From DASYKT01 sp035995185 (GTDB lineage Bacteria > Acidobacteriota > Blastocatellia > Pyrinomonadales > Pyrinomonadaceae): a DNA stretch of 64,000 nt. Shown here one piece after another: positions 1 through 8,639 of the stretch. The notes under the pieces were generated by a model, which saw nothing but the letters and a program-made list of their open reading frames with translations, did no database searches and had not been told where the DNA came from. Numbering within the stretch: the stretch's first letter is position 1; each line of letters begins with the position of its first letter. A program made the translations under genes and the position numbers. The DNA is taken from NCBI GenBank assembly GCA_035995185.1, contig DASYKT010000022.1, forward strand, positions 1-64,000. The letters run 5' to 3'.

Positions 1-430
1 CGAGCCAACCGCTGCGAGGCCTGTTCCCGCCTGATTTCTCCTCGCATGTCGCATTGTAAAACCAAATGAAAAACGGCTAAGCGTGAAGTACAGTATTCGG
101 TTCTCCGCCTAAAAACCACGGAACCGCTGCCGCGCGGCGAAACGTCGCCGCGAGTGGACACCCGCCGCCCCAACAGACCCAGAAAAACAGTAAGCAATAG
201 CAGTAGGCAGTGGCCGCAAACTCCCCTCCTTACGAAGGAGGGGTGGCACGCGCCTCGCGTGACGGGGTGGTTCTCTCTGTTCAGAAGTTCAAACTCCTTC
301 CTTACAAAATGAGGGCCAGCCCGGCCATCTTTTCATCCATTGTCGTCTTCGTTCCTTTATTTCCCGCGAGGTTTATGACAGAATAAACAGTTCTATTACA
401 TACAAATAATTTAACTGGAAGGATTTGAAA
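1..430. other. Intergenic region upstream of mdh
   Basis: I find no convincing coding sequence here on either strand. The region holds one copy of the CTCCCCTCC/GGAGGGG palindromic repeat family (221-277) and a short fragment of the GCAGTAGGCAGTG type that recurs as a tandem array near 25.6 kb. The last 60 bases are AT-rich and must contain the mdh promoter, but I see no clear -35/-10 pair. Confidence 0.5.
221..277. repeat. REP-like palindrome, family C (CTCCCCTCC...GGGGTGGTT)
   Basis: The sequence CTCCCCTCCTTACGAAGGAG is a near-perfect palindrome, followed about 25 bases later by GACGGGGTGGTTCTCTC. The same order of motifs recurs at 28074-28219 (two inverted copies). Shortened forms lie at 25550-25583 and 40185-40230. 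All copies are intergenic. Confidence 0.8.
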
Positions 431-1363
431 ATGGCTGGAAGAAATAAGATCACGGTCGTCGGTGCGGGAAATGTGGGCGCCACGGCTGCCCACTGGATCG
501 CCTCAAAAGAATTGGCGGACGTCGTTTTAGTTGATTTGCTGGAAGGCATGCCGCAGGGCAAATCGCTCGACATGGCGCAGGCCGCGCCGATCGACGGCTT
601 TGACGTAAAGCTTGTTGGCACAAATGGTTACGAAGAAACAAAAGACTCGGACGTAGTTATTATCACGGCCGGTCTGGCGCGCAAACCGGGTATGAGCCGC
701 GACGATCTGCTCAAAACCAACGCCGGCATCGTCGGCGAAGTCTCCGAGCAGGTGGCGAAATATTCCCCGAACGCTTTCATTATCATCGTCTCTAACCCGC
801 TCGACGCCATGGCCCAGGTGGCGTTCAAAAGATCTGGTTTTCCGAAAAATCGCGTGATGGGTATGGCCGGCGTGCTCGATTCGGCCCGCATGCGCTGTTT
901 CCTCGCCGAAGCCCTGAATGTATCAGTGGAAAACGTGACGGCTTTTGTGCTCGGCGGCCACGGCGACACGATGGTGCCGCTGCTCCGATTCTCAAACTGC
1001 GCCGGTATTCCGGTGACCGAACTGCTGCCTCAGGATAAGCTCGATGAGATCGTTAAGCGCACCGCAAACGGCGGCGCCGAGATCGTCGGATTGCTCAAGA
1101 CCGGCTCGGCCTATTACGCGCCCTCGCTTGGCGCGGTCGAAATGGCCGAAGCGATCTTGAAAGACAAGAAGAAAATTCTTCCCTGCGCCGTCTATCTCGA
1201 AGGCGAGTACGGTATTAACAATCTTTTCGTCGGCGTGCCGGTCAAACTCGGCAAGGACGGCGTCGAACAGATCATCGAGATCGGCCTCACCAACGAAGAA
1301 CGCTCCGCGCTGCACAAGTCAGCCGGCGCGGTGCAAGAGTTGATCGACGTGCTGGGAATGTAG
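431..1363 (+). CDS. mdh: Malate dehydrogenase (LDH-like, type 3)
   Basis: NAD-dependent oxidation of malate to oxaloacetate in the TCA cycle; cytoplasmic. The 310-residue protein opens with the Rossmann motif VVGAGNVGAT (residues 8-17). It carries the NAD-site segment ITAGLARKPGMSRDDLL, whose arginines (R81, R87) are those of the malate-specific substrate loop in LDH-like MDHs. It also has the N-P-L-D segment (VSNPLDAM) and the catalytic histidine in GGHGDTMVPL. Length matches the family (about 310). I chose the ATG at 431 over an in-frame TTG at 425 because a GGAAGGA ribosome site (417-423) is 7 bases upstream of the ATG. A strong terminator follows. The gene is convergent with the SIR2-like gene. 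Identity is secure. Confidence 0.95.
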   Translation: MAGRNKITVVGAGNVGATAAHWIASKELADVVLVDLLEGMPQGKSLDMAQAAPIDGFDVKLVGTNGYEETKDSDVVIITAGLARKPGMSRDDLLKTNAGIVGEVSEQVAKYSPNAFIIIVSNPLDAMAQVAFKRSGFPKNRVMGMAGVLDSARMRCFLAEALNVSVENVTAFVLGGHGDTMVPLLRFSNCAGIPVTELLPQDKLDEIVKRTANGGAEIVGLLKTGSAYYAPSLGAVEMAEAILKDKKKILPCAVYLEGEYGINNLFVGVPVKLGKDGVEQIIEIGLTNEERSALHKSAGAVQELIDVLGM

Positions 1364-1400
1364 ACACGTTCGCGGTTATTTGGTTTATCATAAAATATGA

Positions 1401-1430
1401 AGGCCGCTTATCCTTAGCGGCCTTTTTGTT
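1401..1430 (+). terminator. Rho-independent terminator of mdh
   Basis: An 8-bp perfect stem AGGCCGCT / AGCGGCCT with a 7-base loop is followed by CTTTTTGTTT-type T-rich sequence. The stop codon of the convergent SIR2-like gene (TAA on the minus strand, 1414-1416) lies inside the loop and right arm, so the hairpin overlaps that gene's end. Confidence 0.85.
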
Positions 1431-3639
1431 TCGAGGATTGATACTCATTATTTTTTTTCATATCGGCAAATAAGGATTCGACCAATCTTCCGTATCCTTT
1501 ATCCTCTGGAATGGTGAGATTTTCAGTGTCATTTAAAGCCGCCCTTTTAATCTTATCTCCACCGATCAATATGGCTTGTCTCAATGATTCCCGAGCTTTT
1601 TCCTCTTCACCTAAAAGAAAATGGGCATAGGATGCATTTTGCCAGGCGTTGGAATTTTTTTGATTCATGCAAATTGCTTCTTCTGCCTTTTTTAAGGCCT
1701 CCCGTAATGTAGGCTTGAAAACATCTGTCGAACTTTTAAGGATGGATTTTTTCGCTTTACAGATTAAAGCAAAGCTATGATTTCCTGTCGCTTTTGATAC
1801 ACGTTCTTGTATCTGGGGATCTTTATGTTTACCAAATCTGCGCCGGGTTTCTTTCCAGATATTGATCGCCTGTGAGGCTTTATTCATTTTAATAAGAGCA
1901 ATCCCCTTATTCACTAATGCGGTTGCAACCCACTGTTGTACTTCCTCGGTATTTCTATACCTCTTGTCCACCTCAACTAAAACTTTTACTTCCTCTTCAA
2001 AATCCTTTAGCTTACCGCATGCTATTCCTTTATTTATCAAAGACATAATTTTCAGAGTCGACAGATTGCCTACCACCTTTATCTTTCTGAATTTCTTATC
2101 AAATTCATCATATACTTCAATAGCCTCCCAGTATTTTTCCATGTTTATCAGACGAAAGCCCTTATTATAAAAAGCTTTTGCGGCTATTATTTGCAGTTGA
2201 ATCTTCTTCGAGTTTAAGAATTGAGCGATAAGACGATCGTAAATCTCTATTTCTTTTATTAGATCTCCTTTTTCACCGGAAGAATAAGCCCAATCAAATA
2301 ATGTTTCAGCGATTATTTCATCATATTTTTCCGACTGCTTACTCAATCTCTGTAAAACATTGATGACATTTTCATATCGAGCTATTTCGTTTTTTGTTCG
2401 CGGCTTAAAGGTCGGCAATGTAGCTTTAAGAATACTAGAGAGTTCTTTGGCACTTTCGGCTTCAACAAATTCCCATTCTTTATCGGTAAGTTCACAGATC
2501 AGGCGAATAGAATTTTTATTATCTCCTTTTCGAAAGACCTCTTTAATTGCTTCTAATTTAGCCTTTAATGAATTTTTTTCTTGCTTTATAACTGCCTCGT
2601 GTGTTTTTAACAACTGATTTCCCGTCTCTACTCTTTGAATAACGTCTCCCAAACGGTAAGCCGTTTGACCTTTTTTTGAATAATCCCGGGGAAGAAGCTT
2701 TTTCAATTGCTTCGCAAAAAAAGAAAGAGGGTCAAGAATTAAAGACGGCTGTTCAATTCTTACTTCATCAACAAGACCTTGAAAGATAGATTCCGCCGAA
2801 AGAATCTCATACCCGTCACTAGCCGGTCGCAATGCGTCTTTTTCTTTATTTCCGTCATTATCAAAAAATACATTAGGTAGGACGAAATTGACGTCCGGGT
2901 GTTCTTGTAACCAGTTAGGGAACTTCTTAAGATCATCCGACCGATAGCAAAACCAGTAAAGATTATTAGGAATTCTATCGTGGTAAAGTCGGTTTTTTAG
3001 AGCTGTCATTATCACATCATGCTCCCAACCACTGTATCCGACGATCAGGGGAGAGCGATTGATCAATATGCTCTCGAGAAGCGAAGACATTGCACTTTTA
3101 GCTCTGATTTCAATTTCTCCCCGTAAATTGCAAACATCATAAAACCAGAAAGTTCCGTGAACATGTATAATTTGTAAAGCTTGGAAATCGCTGGGATCGA
3201 TTCTCAAAGTGGTTTTCGGGTCATCGCATACTATCGGTTCTTCCCCAAAAAATCTCAAGGTTTTAGCCAAAAAATCGTCAAAGTTTGGTGTTATTACTAA
3301 CTTTGTTATTTTGTTTTGAATAAGGATTTGAGCCAAAAGGAAATTTGCCTGAGAAATATTTTTTCCGGTTATCAAGCTTCTGATATATTGTTGACGCTCT
3401 TCAAGATGAATAAAAGCCCTTTGAAACCAAAATGAATATTCGTCCAGGAGATCCTTATCGTTTGGCTCATCAGCACAACCGATTTCTTTGGCCAGTTTTC
3501 TGCAATCGTCAGTGATGGCAGCCGCAAGTTTTACTTCCGGCGCGGAAACACCTGCGCCGACAATGAAGAAAAACCGATGTTTGTTGGTAAAAGTATTTTT
3601 TATTTGTCTCAAAGCTTCTTTGAGAGAGATATTGGGCAT
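1414..3639 (-). CDS. SIR2-like NADase-type domain fused to TPR repeats
   Basis: A 741-residue protein. Residues 20-230 carry SIR2-superfamily landmarks: the nucleotide-loop GAGVS (28-32), TPNFDD (117-122), HVHG with the probable catalytic histidine (159-162) and GYSGWEHD (201-208). The zinc-finger cysteines of protein deacetylases are absent. This pattern is known from bacterial SIR2 effectors that hydrolyse NAD during phage defence (family knowledge); the function here is inferred. Residues 450-740 form repeated helical pairs of TPR type, for example the segment around 565-595. I chose the ATG at 3639 because AAAGG precedes it by 7 bases; an in-frame TTG lies 75 bases upstream. The gene is clearly AT-richer than mdh and the genes beyond, which suggests transfer. 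No partner gene is adjacent, so it may be a single-gene system. Confidence 0.8.
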   Translation of the reverse strand: MPNISLKEALRQIKNTFTNKHRFFFIVGAGVSAPEVKLAAAITDDCRKLAKEIGCADEPNDKDLLDEYSFWFQRAFIHLEERQQYIRSLITGKNISQANFLLAQILIQNKITKLVITPNFDDFLAKTLRFFGEEPIVCDDPKTTLRIDPSDFQALQIIHVHGTFWFYDVCNLRGEIEIRAKSAMSSLLESILINRSPLIVGYSGWEHDVIMTALKNRLYHDRIPNNLYWFCYRSDDLKKFPNWLQEHPDVNFVLPNVFFDNDGNKEKDALRPASDGYEILSAESIFQGLVDEVRIEQPSLILDPLSFFAKQLKKLLPRDYSKKGQTAYRLGDVIQRVETGNQLLKTHEAVIKQEKNSLKAKLEAIKEVFRKGDNKNSIRLICELTDKEWEFVEAESAKELSSILKATLPTFKPRTKNEIARYENVINVLQRLSKQSEKYDEIIAETLFDWAYSSGEKGDLIKEIEIYDRLIAQFLNSKKIQLQIIAAKAFYNKGFRLINMEKYWEAIEVYDEFDKKFRKIKVVGNLSTLKIMSLINKGIACGKLKDFEEEVKVLVEVDKRYRNTEEVQQWVATALVNKGIALIKMNKASQAINIWKETRRRFGKHKDPQIQERVSKATGNHSFALICKAKKSILKSSTDVFKPTLREALKKAEEAICMNQKNSNAWQNASYAHFLLGEEEKARESLRQAILIGGDKIKRAALNDTENLTIPEDKGYGRLVESLFADMKKNNEYQSSKQKGR

Positions 3640-3947
3640 GAGAGAACCTTTTTCGTCAATGAGTCTGGAAGCTGAATTTTCTCGAATAATAACGAAAAAA
3701 GGAAATGGGTGCAAGTATTTTTCCTGTAAATCTTGCCGGTAGTAGATTTCCGATAGCGGGGTATTTTCGATTAGTTTAAGCGTATAAGAGGGGGTCTGCC
3801 GATTGCTTTGGCTGAATAATAAAAAACAAGCGACATAAAAGTATGTGAGACGCCGCTGATCTCACTCGTTTACATAAAATTCTCGGCAGAACATCTTGAC
3901 TCTTAATAAAAGATATAGGTGTTCTGGCTTCTGAGATAACAGAAGCA
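3640..3947. other. AT-rich gap between SIR2-like gene and TPR lipoprotein gene
   Basis: I see no coding sequence. Both flanking genes are on the minus strand, so this gap holds the promoter of the SIR2-like gene and the 3' end of the TPR gene's transcript. I can name neither a promoter nor a terminator with confidence. Confidence 0.4.
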
Positions 3948-5219
3948 TTAATTCTTCAACTCTTCTAACTTCTGCTTCGCTATCCCGGCCTGCAAAATAT
4001 CAAATGCCGGATTTGTCTCAAGCGCCAATTTCAAATTACGAACCGCTTCTTTTTTATTACCGAGCGCGTTTTCGATCATGCCCAGGTGATAATAAAACGA
4101 GGCGTTTTTTGTTTTTAAACGCATAGCTTCGAGAGCATATTTTTTTGCTTCGGTATATTGCCCTTTTTTGTAGGGACACCAGGCAAGAATGTCGCTGGCA
4201 AGCAGGTCGCTGTTTTTAGCGCGGTCTTGCCGGGCTACCTCAAGCGCCGCATCCAGGTCCATATCATGATCGGCCCAGAATAAAGCAATGCGGTGCATGT
4301 CACCGCCCGATGTGGTTTCACGTTTTATCATTTCCGCATAAATTTTTTGCGCGTCGTCGTCGCGGCCGGCCGTTTTGTACAGGTCGCCCAGGAAGATGGC
4401 GCGGTCGGCTTGCGGCACGCGGCTGATAAGTTTTTCAAAGATCGCGGTGGCTTGATCATACTCTCCGCGGCCGGCGAGTATCTTTCCTTTCCCCGCCAGA
4501 GCCCAGTGATAGTCGGGAAAAATATCCAGCGCTTTATCAAACGAGCTTTCGGCTTCTTTAAATTTACCGGCGAACAAATATTCTTTGCCGAGTTCGGAAT
4601 TAAACCACGCCAGGCCTTCTTTATCTTCCGGGTCGGCGATGCGAACCGCCAGCTGCCGCGCTTCGATCGCACCGGCCGTGTCGCCGTGCAGCGAACGCAG
4701 GTGGGCCGCGCGCGTGTAAGAAGCCGAATTTGGCCGCAGATCGACAAACTTCTGCGCCGAGTTTACCGCGTCTTCGTATAGACCGAGTTCGGTTTGCGCA
4801 TCGACGATCGCAGCCTGTACCGGCGCGCTGTTCGGATTAGAGCCTTCCAGTTTTTTGGCGAGTTCCAAACCTTCTCTGAACTTATGTTCGGACAGGTAAA
4901 TCTGCGTCTGCAAAATTTGCGCGTCGAAATTATCCGGCTCTATCTCCAGCGCTTTCGAGAGAGACTCCTCGGCTTTGCGATTGAGGCTGTAGTCGCCCGT
5001 TTCGCGCACCTTGCTTAAGATCGCCGCGGCCAGCTGCACATGGTATTTCGCCAGCTCCGGCATTTTGTTCACCAGGTCGCCGGCTTTTTTTATCCGTTCA
5101 TCGGCCGGGCTCTGAATCTCAGAGACAGTAGTGACAGTTGCAGCCTTTTGTTGAAGACAAGCCGGGCTGCCGATGGCGATGATCGCCAGTATCAAAATAA
5201 AAAATATTTTATCGCGCAT
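3948..5219 (-). CDS. TPR-repeat lipoprotein
   Basis: A 423-residue protein. It has a hydrophobic signal (residues about 5-18) ending in SPAC, compatible with a lipobox, so it is probably a lipoprotein of the periplasm or outer membrane. The rest is a long run of 34-residue TPR-type helix pairs, for example A(L)EIEPDNFDAQ, FPDYHWALAGKGKI and ALETNPAFD. The upstream in-frame extension to 5357 was rejected: the ATG at 5219 is preceded by TTGAGG 9 bases away, and the signal peptide starts there. It lies just downstream of the DUF4331 gene on the same strand, separated by a terminator-like hairpin. A function linked to DUF4331 and the TonB receptor relic is inference from proximity only. Confidence 0.75.
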   Translation of the reverse strand: MRDKIFFILILAIIAIGSPACLQQKAATVTTVSEIQSPADERIKKAGDLVNKMPELAKYHVQLAAAILSKVRETGDYSLNRKAEESLSKALEIEPDNFDAQILQTQIYLSEHKFREGLELAKKLEGSNPNSAPVQAAIVDAQTELGLYEDAVNSAQKFVDLRPNSASYTRAAHLRSLHGDTAGAIEARQLAVRIADPEDKEGLAWFNSELGKEYLFAGKFKEAESSFDKALDIFPDYHWALAGKGKILAGRGEYDQATAIFEKLISRVPQADRAIFLGDLYKTAGRDDDAQKIYAEMIKRETTSGGDMHRIALFWADHDMDLDAALEVARQDRAKNSDLLASDILAWCPYKKGQYTEAKKYALEAMRLKTKNASFYYHLGMIENALGNKKEAVRNLKLALETNPAFDILQAGIAKQKLEELKN

Positions 5220-5246
5220 AATTTTGTACCTCAATAAATTAAAAAT

Positions 5247-5280
5247 AAAGTTGGGCAAAGCCGTAACCTCGCCCAACTTT
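5247..5280 (-). terminator. Hairpin terminator after the DUF4331 gene
   Basis: A 10-bp perfect inverted repeat (AAAGTTGGGC / GCCCAACTTT) with a 14-base loop lies between the DUF4331 stop and the TPR lipoprotein start. On the minus strand it is followed by ATTTTTAATTT, as in a rho-independent terminator. Confidence 0.75.
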
Positions 5281-5289
5281 TGTGTAGTT

Positions 5290-6740
5290 CTACTTAACGG
5301 TATTACCGGCCTGCGGCGGCGCGAGATACGGAAAACGATCCAGGTAAGGAACGTCATTTTCGCTTACGCCGTCGCCCAGCGTGTTGTTTGGCGCGATATT
5401 GAATTCCGGCGTGAACGGCGTACCACCGGCGACCGCGCGCAGAGCGATATCGACCACGTCGTCCTGAACGCGGCGCCCATTCGGAAACCCGGCAATATCG
5501 CCGCCGAGCAGCCCCAGCCGGTTGATCTTGTCAAACGGCGTTATGGGCAAGGCAACATTCAAGCGCAGGTATTCGTGCGGCTTGCCGTCCGATAAAAACG
5601 TGGTGTAAGCCGGTCCGGTAATGGCATTGACGGGAATTCCGGTGGCAAAGATCGACACCAGATCGTTGCGCGGCGCCGGCGGGATCTTTATCCCGAAAAC
5701 GGCCTTCATCAATTTCGGAAGCTCCGGGTCGAGCACCGCGGGCGCTGCTACCGCGTCATCCTTTGGGGAAAGCGAGTTGAACGCGTCTTTCAGTTTCAGA
5801 GGAATGACAACTTCGTTGACCAGCGGATTGCCCAGCCGCGATATCTGGCGGTAATCGCCGTCCAGCACTCGCGTGCCGTCGGCTTTGATAACGGTGGTCG
5901 ATTTGCGGCTGGCCGTCGCCCAGACACCGATGACGGCATCGTCGGCCGTTGAACTCTTCGGTACTTTACCGCTGCGGGTCAGTTCCTGGATCGGCAGCTC
6001 GATGGCGATCGTGCTGACGTTAAACCCCTTGGTGTAATCATAACCGCCCATCACCCCGATTGAGTGCAGGTTCAGCCCGTCAAAAACCCCGCCTACGTCG
6101 ACAAAAAAACCTTCATCGCGCTGGCCGGCAAAAACACGTCCGCCGGTGCGCAATTCATGCACGGCTTTTTTGCCGAGCTTTTCCTCATAATTCGGCGTCA
6201 CCTTTGGCCCGATATGGCGGGCGGCACGGCCAATCCGTTGGCGATCAGGCTGCCAAAATTATTTTTCTTATAATCGATCTTGCGCACCCAGAAAGTTTGC
6301 GCTTCGTTATAATCGGCATCGTCCAGCGAGGTGATGGCGATGTCTTTATTCGCCGCGCCCTGGCCCAAAACCGTGTCGCCGTTTTTTACCTTGGTCTGAA
6401 AAGTAAATTGATAGCTGAGGTCTTCCACGCCGTCGCCGGTGTTGTCGATCTTGATCTCATACAGCACCGTATCGTCAAAGCGGAAAAAGTGCGGGCCGCC
6501 CGACGGCTGTTGAAACGGAATGTAGTTTGCGATCAGAGTGACGTAGTTTTCTCTGCCCTTTTCGATACTGCGGAAAGCATAGGTATCGGTGTTATCGGCA
6601 AAACGGTCGCGCGAAATGAGCGGCGCTTCGCTGTGGCTCGAAGCCAGAACGGGGAGAGTCAGCGTGGTCACGCTGAGTAGGAACGAAAAGATCTTATAAA
6701 CCAATTTTTGATCGAAGATCTTTGTAAGCAGGTTCTTCAT
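5290..6740 (-). pseudogene. DUF4331 family secreted protein, interrupted by a one-base frameshift
   Basis: Two overlapping frames together make one DUF4331 protein of about 484 residues. The N-terminal frame (6198-6740) begins with a signal peptide ending near VLASSH and carries SEAPLISRDRFADNTDTYAF, VTLIANYIPFQQPSGGP and IDNTGDGVEDLSY, all typical of DUF4331. It runs into a stop after ...LAVPPAISGQR. The second frame (5290-6201) starts with TPNYEEK and ends with the family-typical PYLDRFPYLAPP. Reading GCCATATCGGG as GCCAATATCGGG would restore PANIGPKVTPNYEE, so a single missing A near 6214 explains the break. This may be a real mutation or an assembly error. The family's biochemical function is unknown; members are exported. 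Upstream partner: the decayed TonB receptor. Confidence 0.8.
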
Positions 6741-6848
6741 TTTCTATATTCTCCTTAATATCAGGGCAGTGATAGTTAAAGATGGCCAGGGTCCACCGGT
6801 TTAATACAGCTGGTTATTCGTTAAAAGCGGGAAGATAGATTTAATAAA

Positions 6849-6941
6849 TTTCGTGTGATTAGTGTGTTTCGTGGTTAAGCTCTTAATTTTTTCTTATATC
6901 GCGGTAAGAGCCTAGCCACGAAACACACTAATCACGCGAAA
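6849..6941. repeat. REP-like inverted pair, family A (TTTCGTGTGNTTAGTGTG...)
   Basis: The left arm 6849-6877 (TTTCGTGTGATTAGTGTG then TTTCGTGGTTA) and right arm 6913-6941 (its near-complement) surround a 35-base spacer. It lies between the DUF4331 gene and the TonB receptor remnant. Full pairs also occur at 23313, 41608, 47230 and 56212, and partial copies near 25131 and 25466. Confidence 0.85.
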
Positions 6942-6988
6942 ATAGTCGCATCATCTCTCAGAACTTTTATGAGTGACGCCGACTTAAT

Positions 6989-8322
6989 TTATTTTTTTTC
7001 GCCAAACCGCAGCGTGACACCTGCAGTAAAAGTTATCGGGTAACCGGGAGTCGCGTGAATACGCTCGGCGGGAAGATCGCCCGGACGAATGCGCGATTCG
7101 AAAAAATTTTGCGTTTCGTAATAGCGCTTATCGGTCAGATTATCCACGGCAAAATTCAGGTCCAAAAACTTGTCTAGTTTCTTATTCAGACTCAGGTCTA
7201 CCAGGTCGAAACCGCTGGCTCGCAAGTTTGGGTCACCGGCGCCGTCCAGGCGGTAACTGCTGATGTGGCGATAGCGCAGCGAACCGCTAAACCCGTACAG
7301 ATCGGCGAGCATAAAGGCAGCGTTGCCAACCAGATGCGGTGCGCTGTCAACATACGTGCGGGGCGCGGTGCCGCGAAATGCCTTGATCACCTGGGTAAAT
7401 CCGCTGTTGAAATTCAGGTAACGATTGACGCGCAGCGAGGTTTTTGCCTCAAAGCCGTAGGAGCGGCTGGGGCCGGCGAGTTCGATGCTTCCGTCGTCCG
7501 GCACATAGACCTGTTCGTTGCTGCGGTCGATCAAAACGCCGCGGAAAATCGCTTCGAATTAAAAGCGACGCCGCTCTGATAAAAATCCGTCAGCGCTATC
7601 TTCGGGCTGTCAGGCTGCTGCACCACGCCGCGTGCGTCCTGGCTGTACGCCCAGGTAGCCTTGCCCATGGCCTTGCGTTCCCTGGTTCTGCTGCACGTTG
7701 TCGGTCAAAACTTTCAGCCCGCCGTTCACGCCGCCGTGATCCAGGTTAAACCCGAAACGCCTTATCTCCAGCGATTTACCGCCGCCTTCATGCTGGCCGG
7801 CATTTATCCCGGAATCGAGCGTTTGAAAGATCTGGTCGTCGCGGGAAAAAAGCGTGTCTTTGTAGATGCTGTCATTGCGGCGCTCGATACTCGGTTCCAG
7901 CTGCGAGGCATTGATCACCAGCTCTTCATGGATCGGCGGCAGAAGATAACTGATCTCGATCCGCAGCCGGGCGGTTTCGTCCGTTTTTTTGTAGGTAAAA
8001 GTAAGCGGCTTGATATTTTTTCCGCTGATCGAAAGGGTAAACTCGTCTGCCGCGATGGTGGTTTGAAAATCGCCCTCGGCGTTTGAAACTACTGTCTGTT
8101 CACTGGCGCCGCCAGCAACTTTTGCAGCGACTTTTATCGTCACATTGGGCACTACTTCGCCCAAATTTGTTACGACCGTGCCCGCAACCGTGCGCTGCGC
8201 CCCTGAAATTTGCGCCTGGCCGCATAGGCGAGGATCAGACACAGAAGAGATATTACCGCGGCAAACTTAAATGTTTTGAACGGATCGGGAAATAAATAAC
8301 TGCTATCGGTATTTGAGATCAT
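6989..8322 (-). pseudogene. TonB-dependent receptor remnant (internal deletion plus frameshifts)
   Basis: Only the two ends of an outer-membrane TonB-dependent receptor remain. The N-terminal end has a signal peptide (ATG at 8322, GAGG 5 bases upstream), then in another frame a carboxypeptidase-regulatory-like domain (TVAGTVVTNLGEVVPNVTIK) and the start of the plug (GGKSLEIRRFGFNLDHGGVN, VQQNQGTQGHGQGYLG). The C-terminal end has TDFYQSGVAF, RYRHISSYRLDG, FAVDNLTDKRYYE and the terminal beta-strand FTAGVTLRFGEKK. A whole receptor needs about 700-800 residues, so some 400-500 are missing at a junction near 7610-7650. Frame breaks are also visible near 8225-8240 (after the signal peptide) and near 7535. 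It can hardly make a working barrel. Either true decay or a collapsed assembly is possible. Confidence 0.8.
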
Positions 8323-8437
8323 TTTCGCCTCGTAGCGGCTGCAAAATAGCAGCTGCAAAAAATTACATTCGGCTATAACGCGAAATCAACGATCCAAAAC
8401 CACAACGAGGAAAGAAATAATTCGAAAGAAAACCCGG

Positions 8438-8626
8438 CTATTTTTTAACCGCCGCCGCCCGCGCCCGGTTAAAACTGATGAACGCGGCAAAGAGCGCGAG
8501 CACGGCGATCAGCGATTGAAACGGCACCCATTCTTCGCCGGTGATCAGCCGTTCGATCACGCGCGCCATATTCAGAACTCCGAAAAGCGCGAAAACCCCG
8601 GCCAGCAGATACCAAATTCTTTGCAT
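8438..8626 (-). CDS. Small two-helix membrane protein
   Basis: A 62-residue protein with two hydrophobic stretches (residues about 4-20 and 38-54) joined by a charged loop (ARVIERLITGEEW) and ending in basic residues. It begins 13 bases after the M48 peptidase stop on the same strand, so the two are probably co-transcribed. I recognise no family. A role with the M48 peptidase is only suggested by position. Confidence 0.6.
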   Translation of the reverse strand: MQRIWYLLAGVFALFGVLNMARVIERLITGEEWVPFQSLIAVLALFAAFISFNRARAAAVKK

Positions 8627-8639
8627 AGGTTATTTTATA

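Noticed and set aside
6195..6220. Programmed ribosomal frameshift in the DUF4331 gene
   Set aside because: No slippery heptamer or downstream structure is visible, and a single missing base fully restores the family sequence.
7265..8086. Plus-strand open frames opposite the TonB receptor
   Set aside because: They are complements of a recognisable, though broken, receptor sequence.
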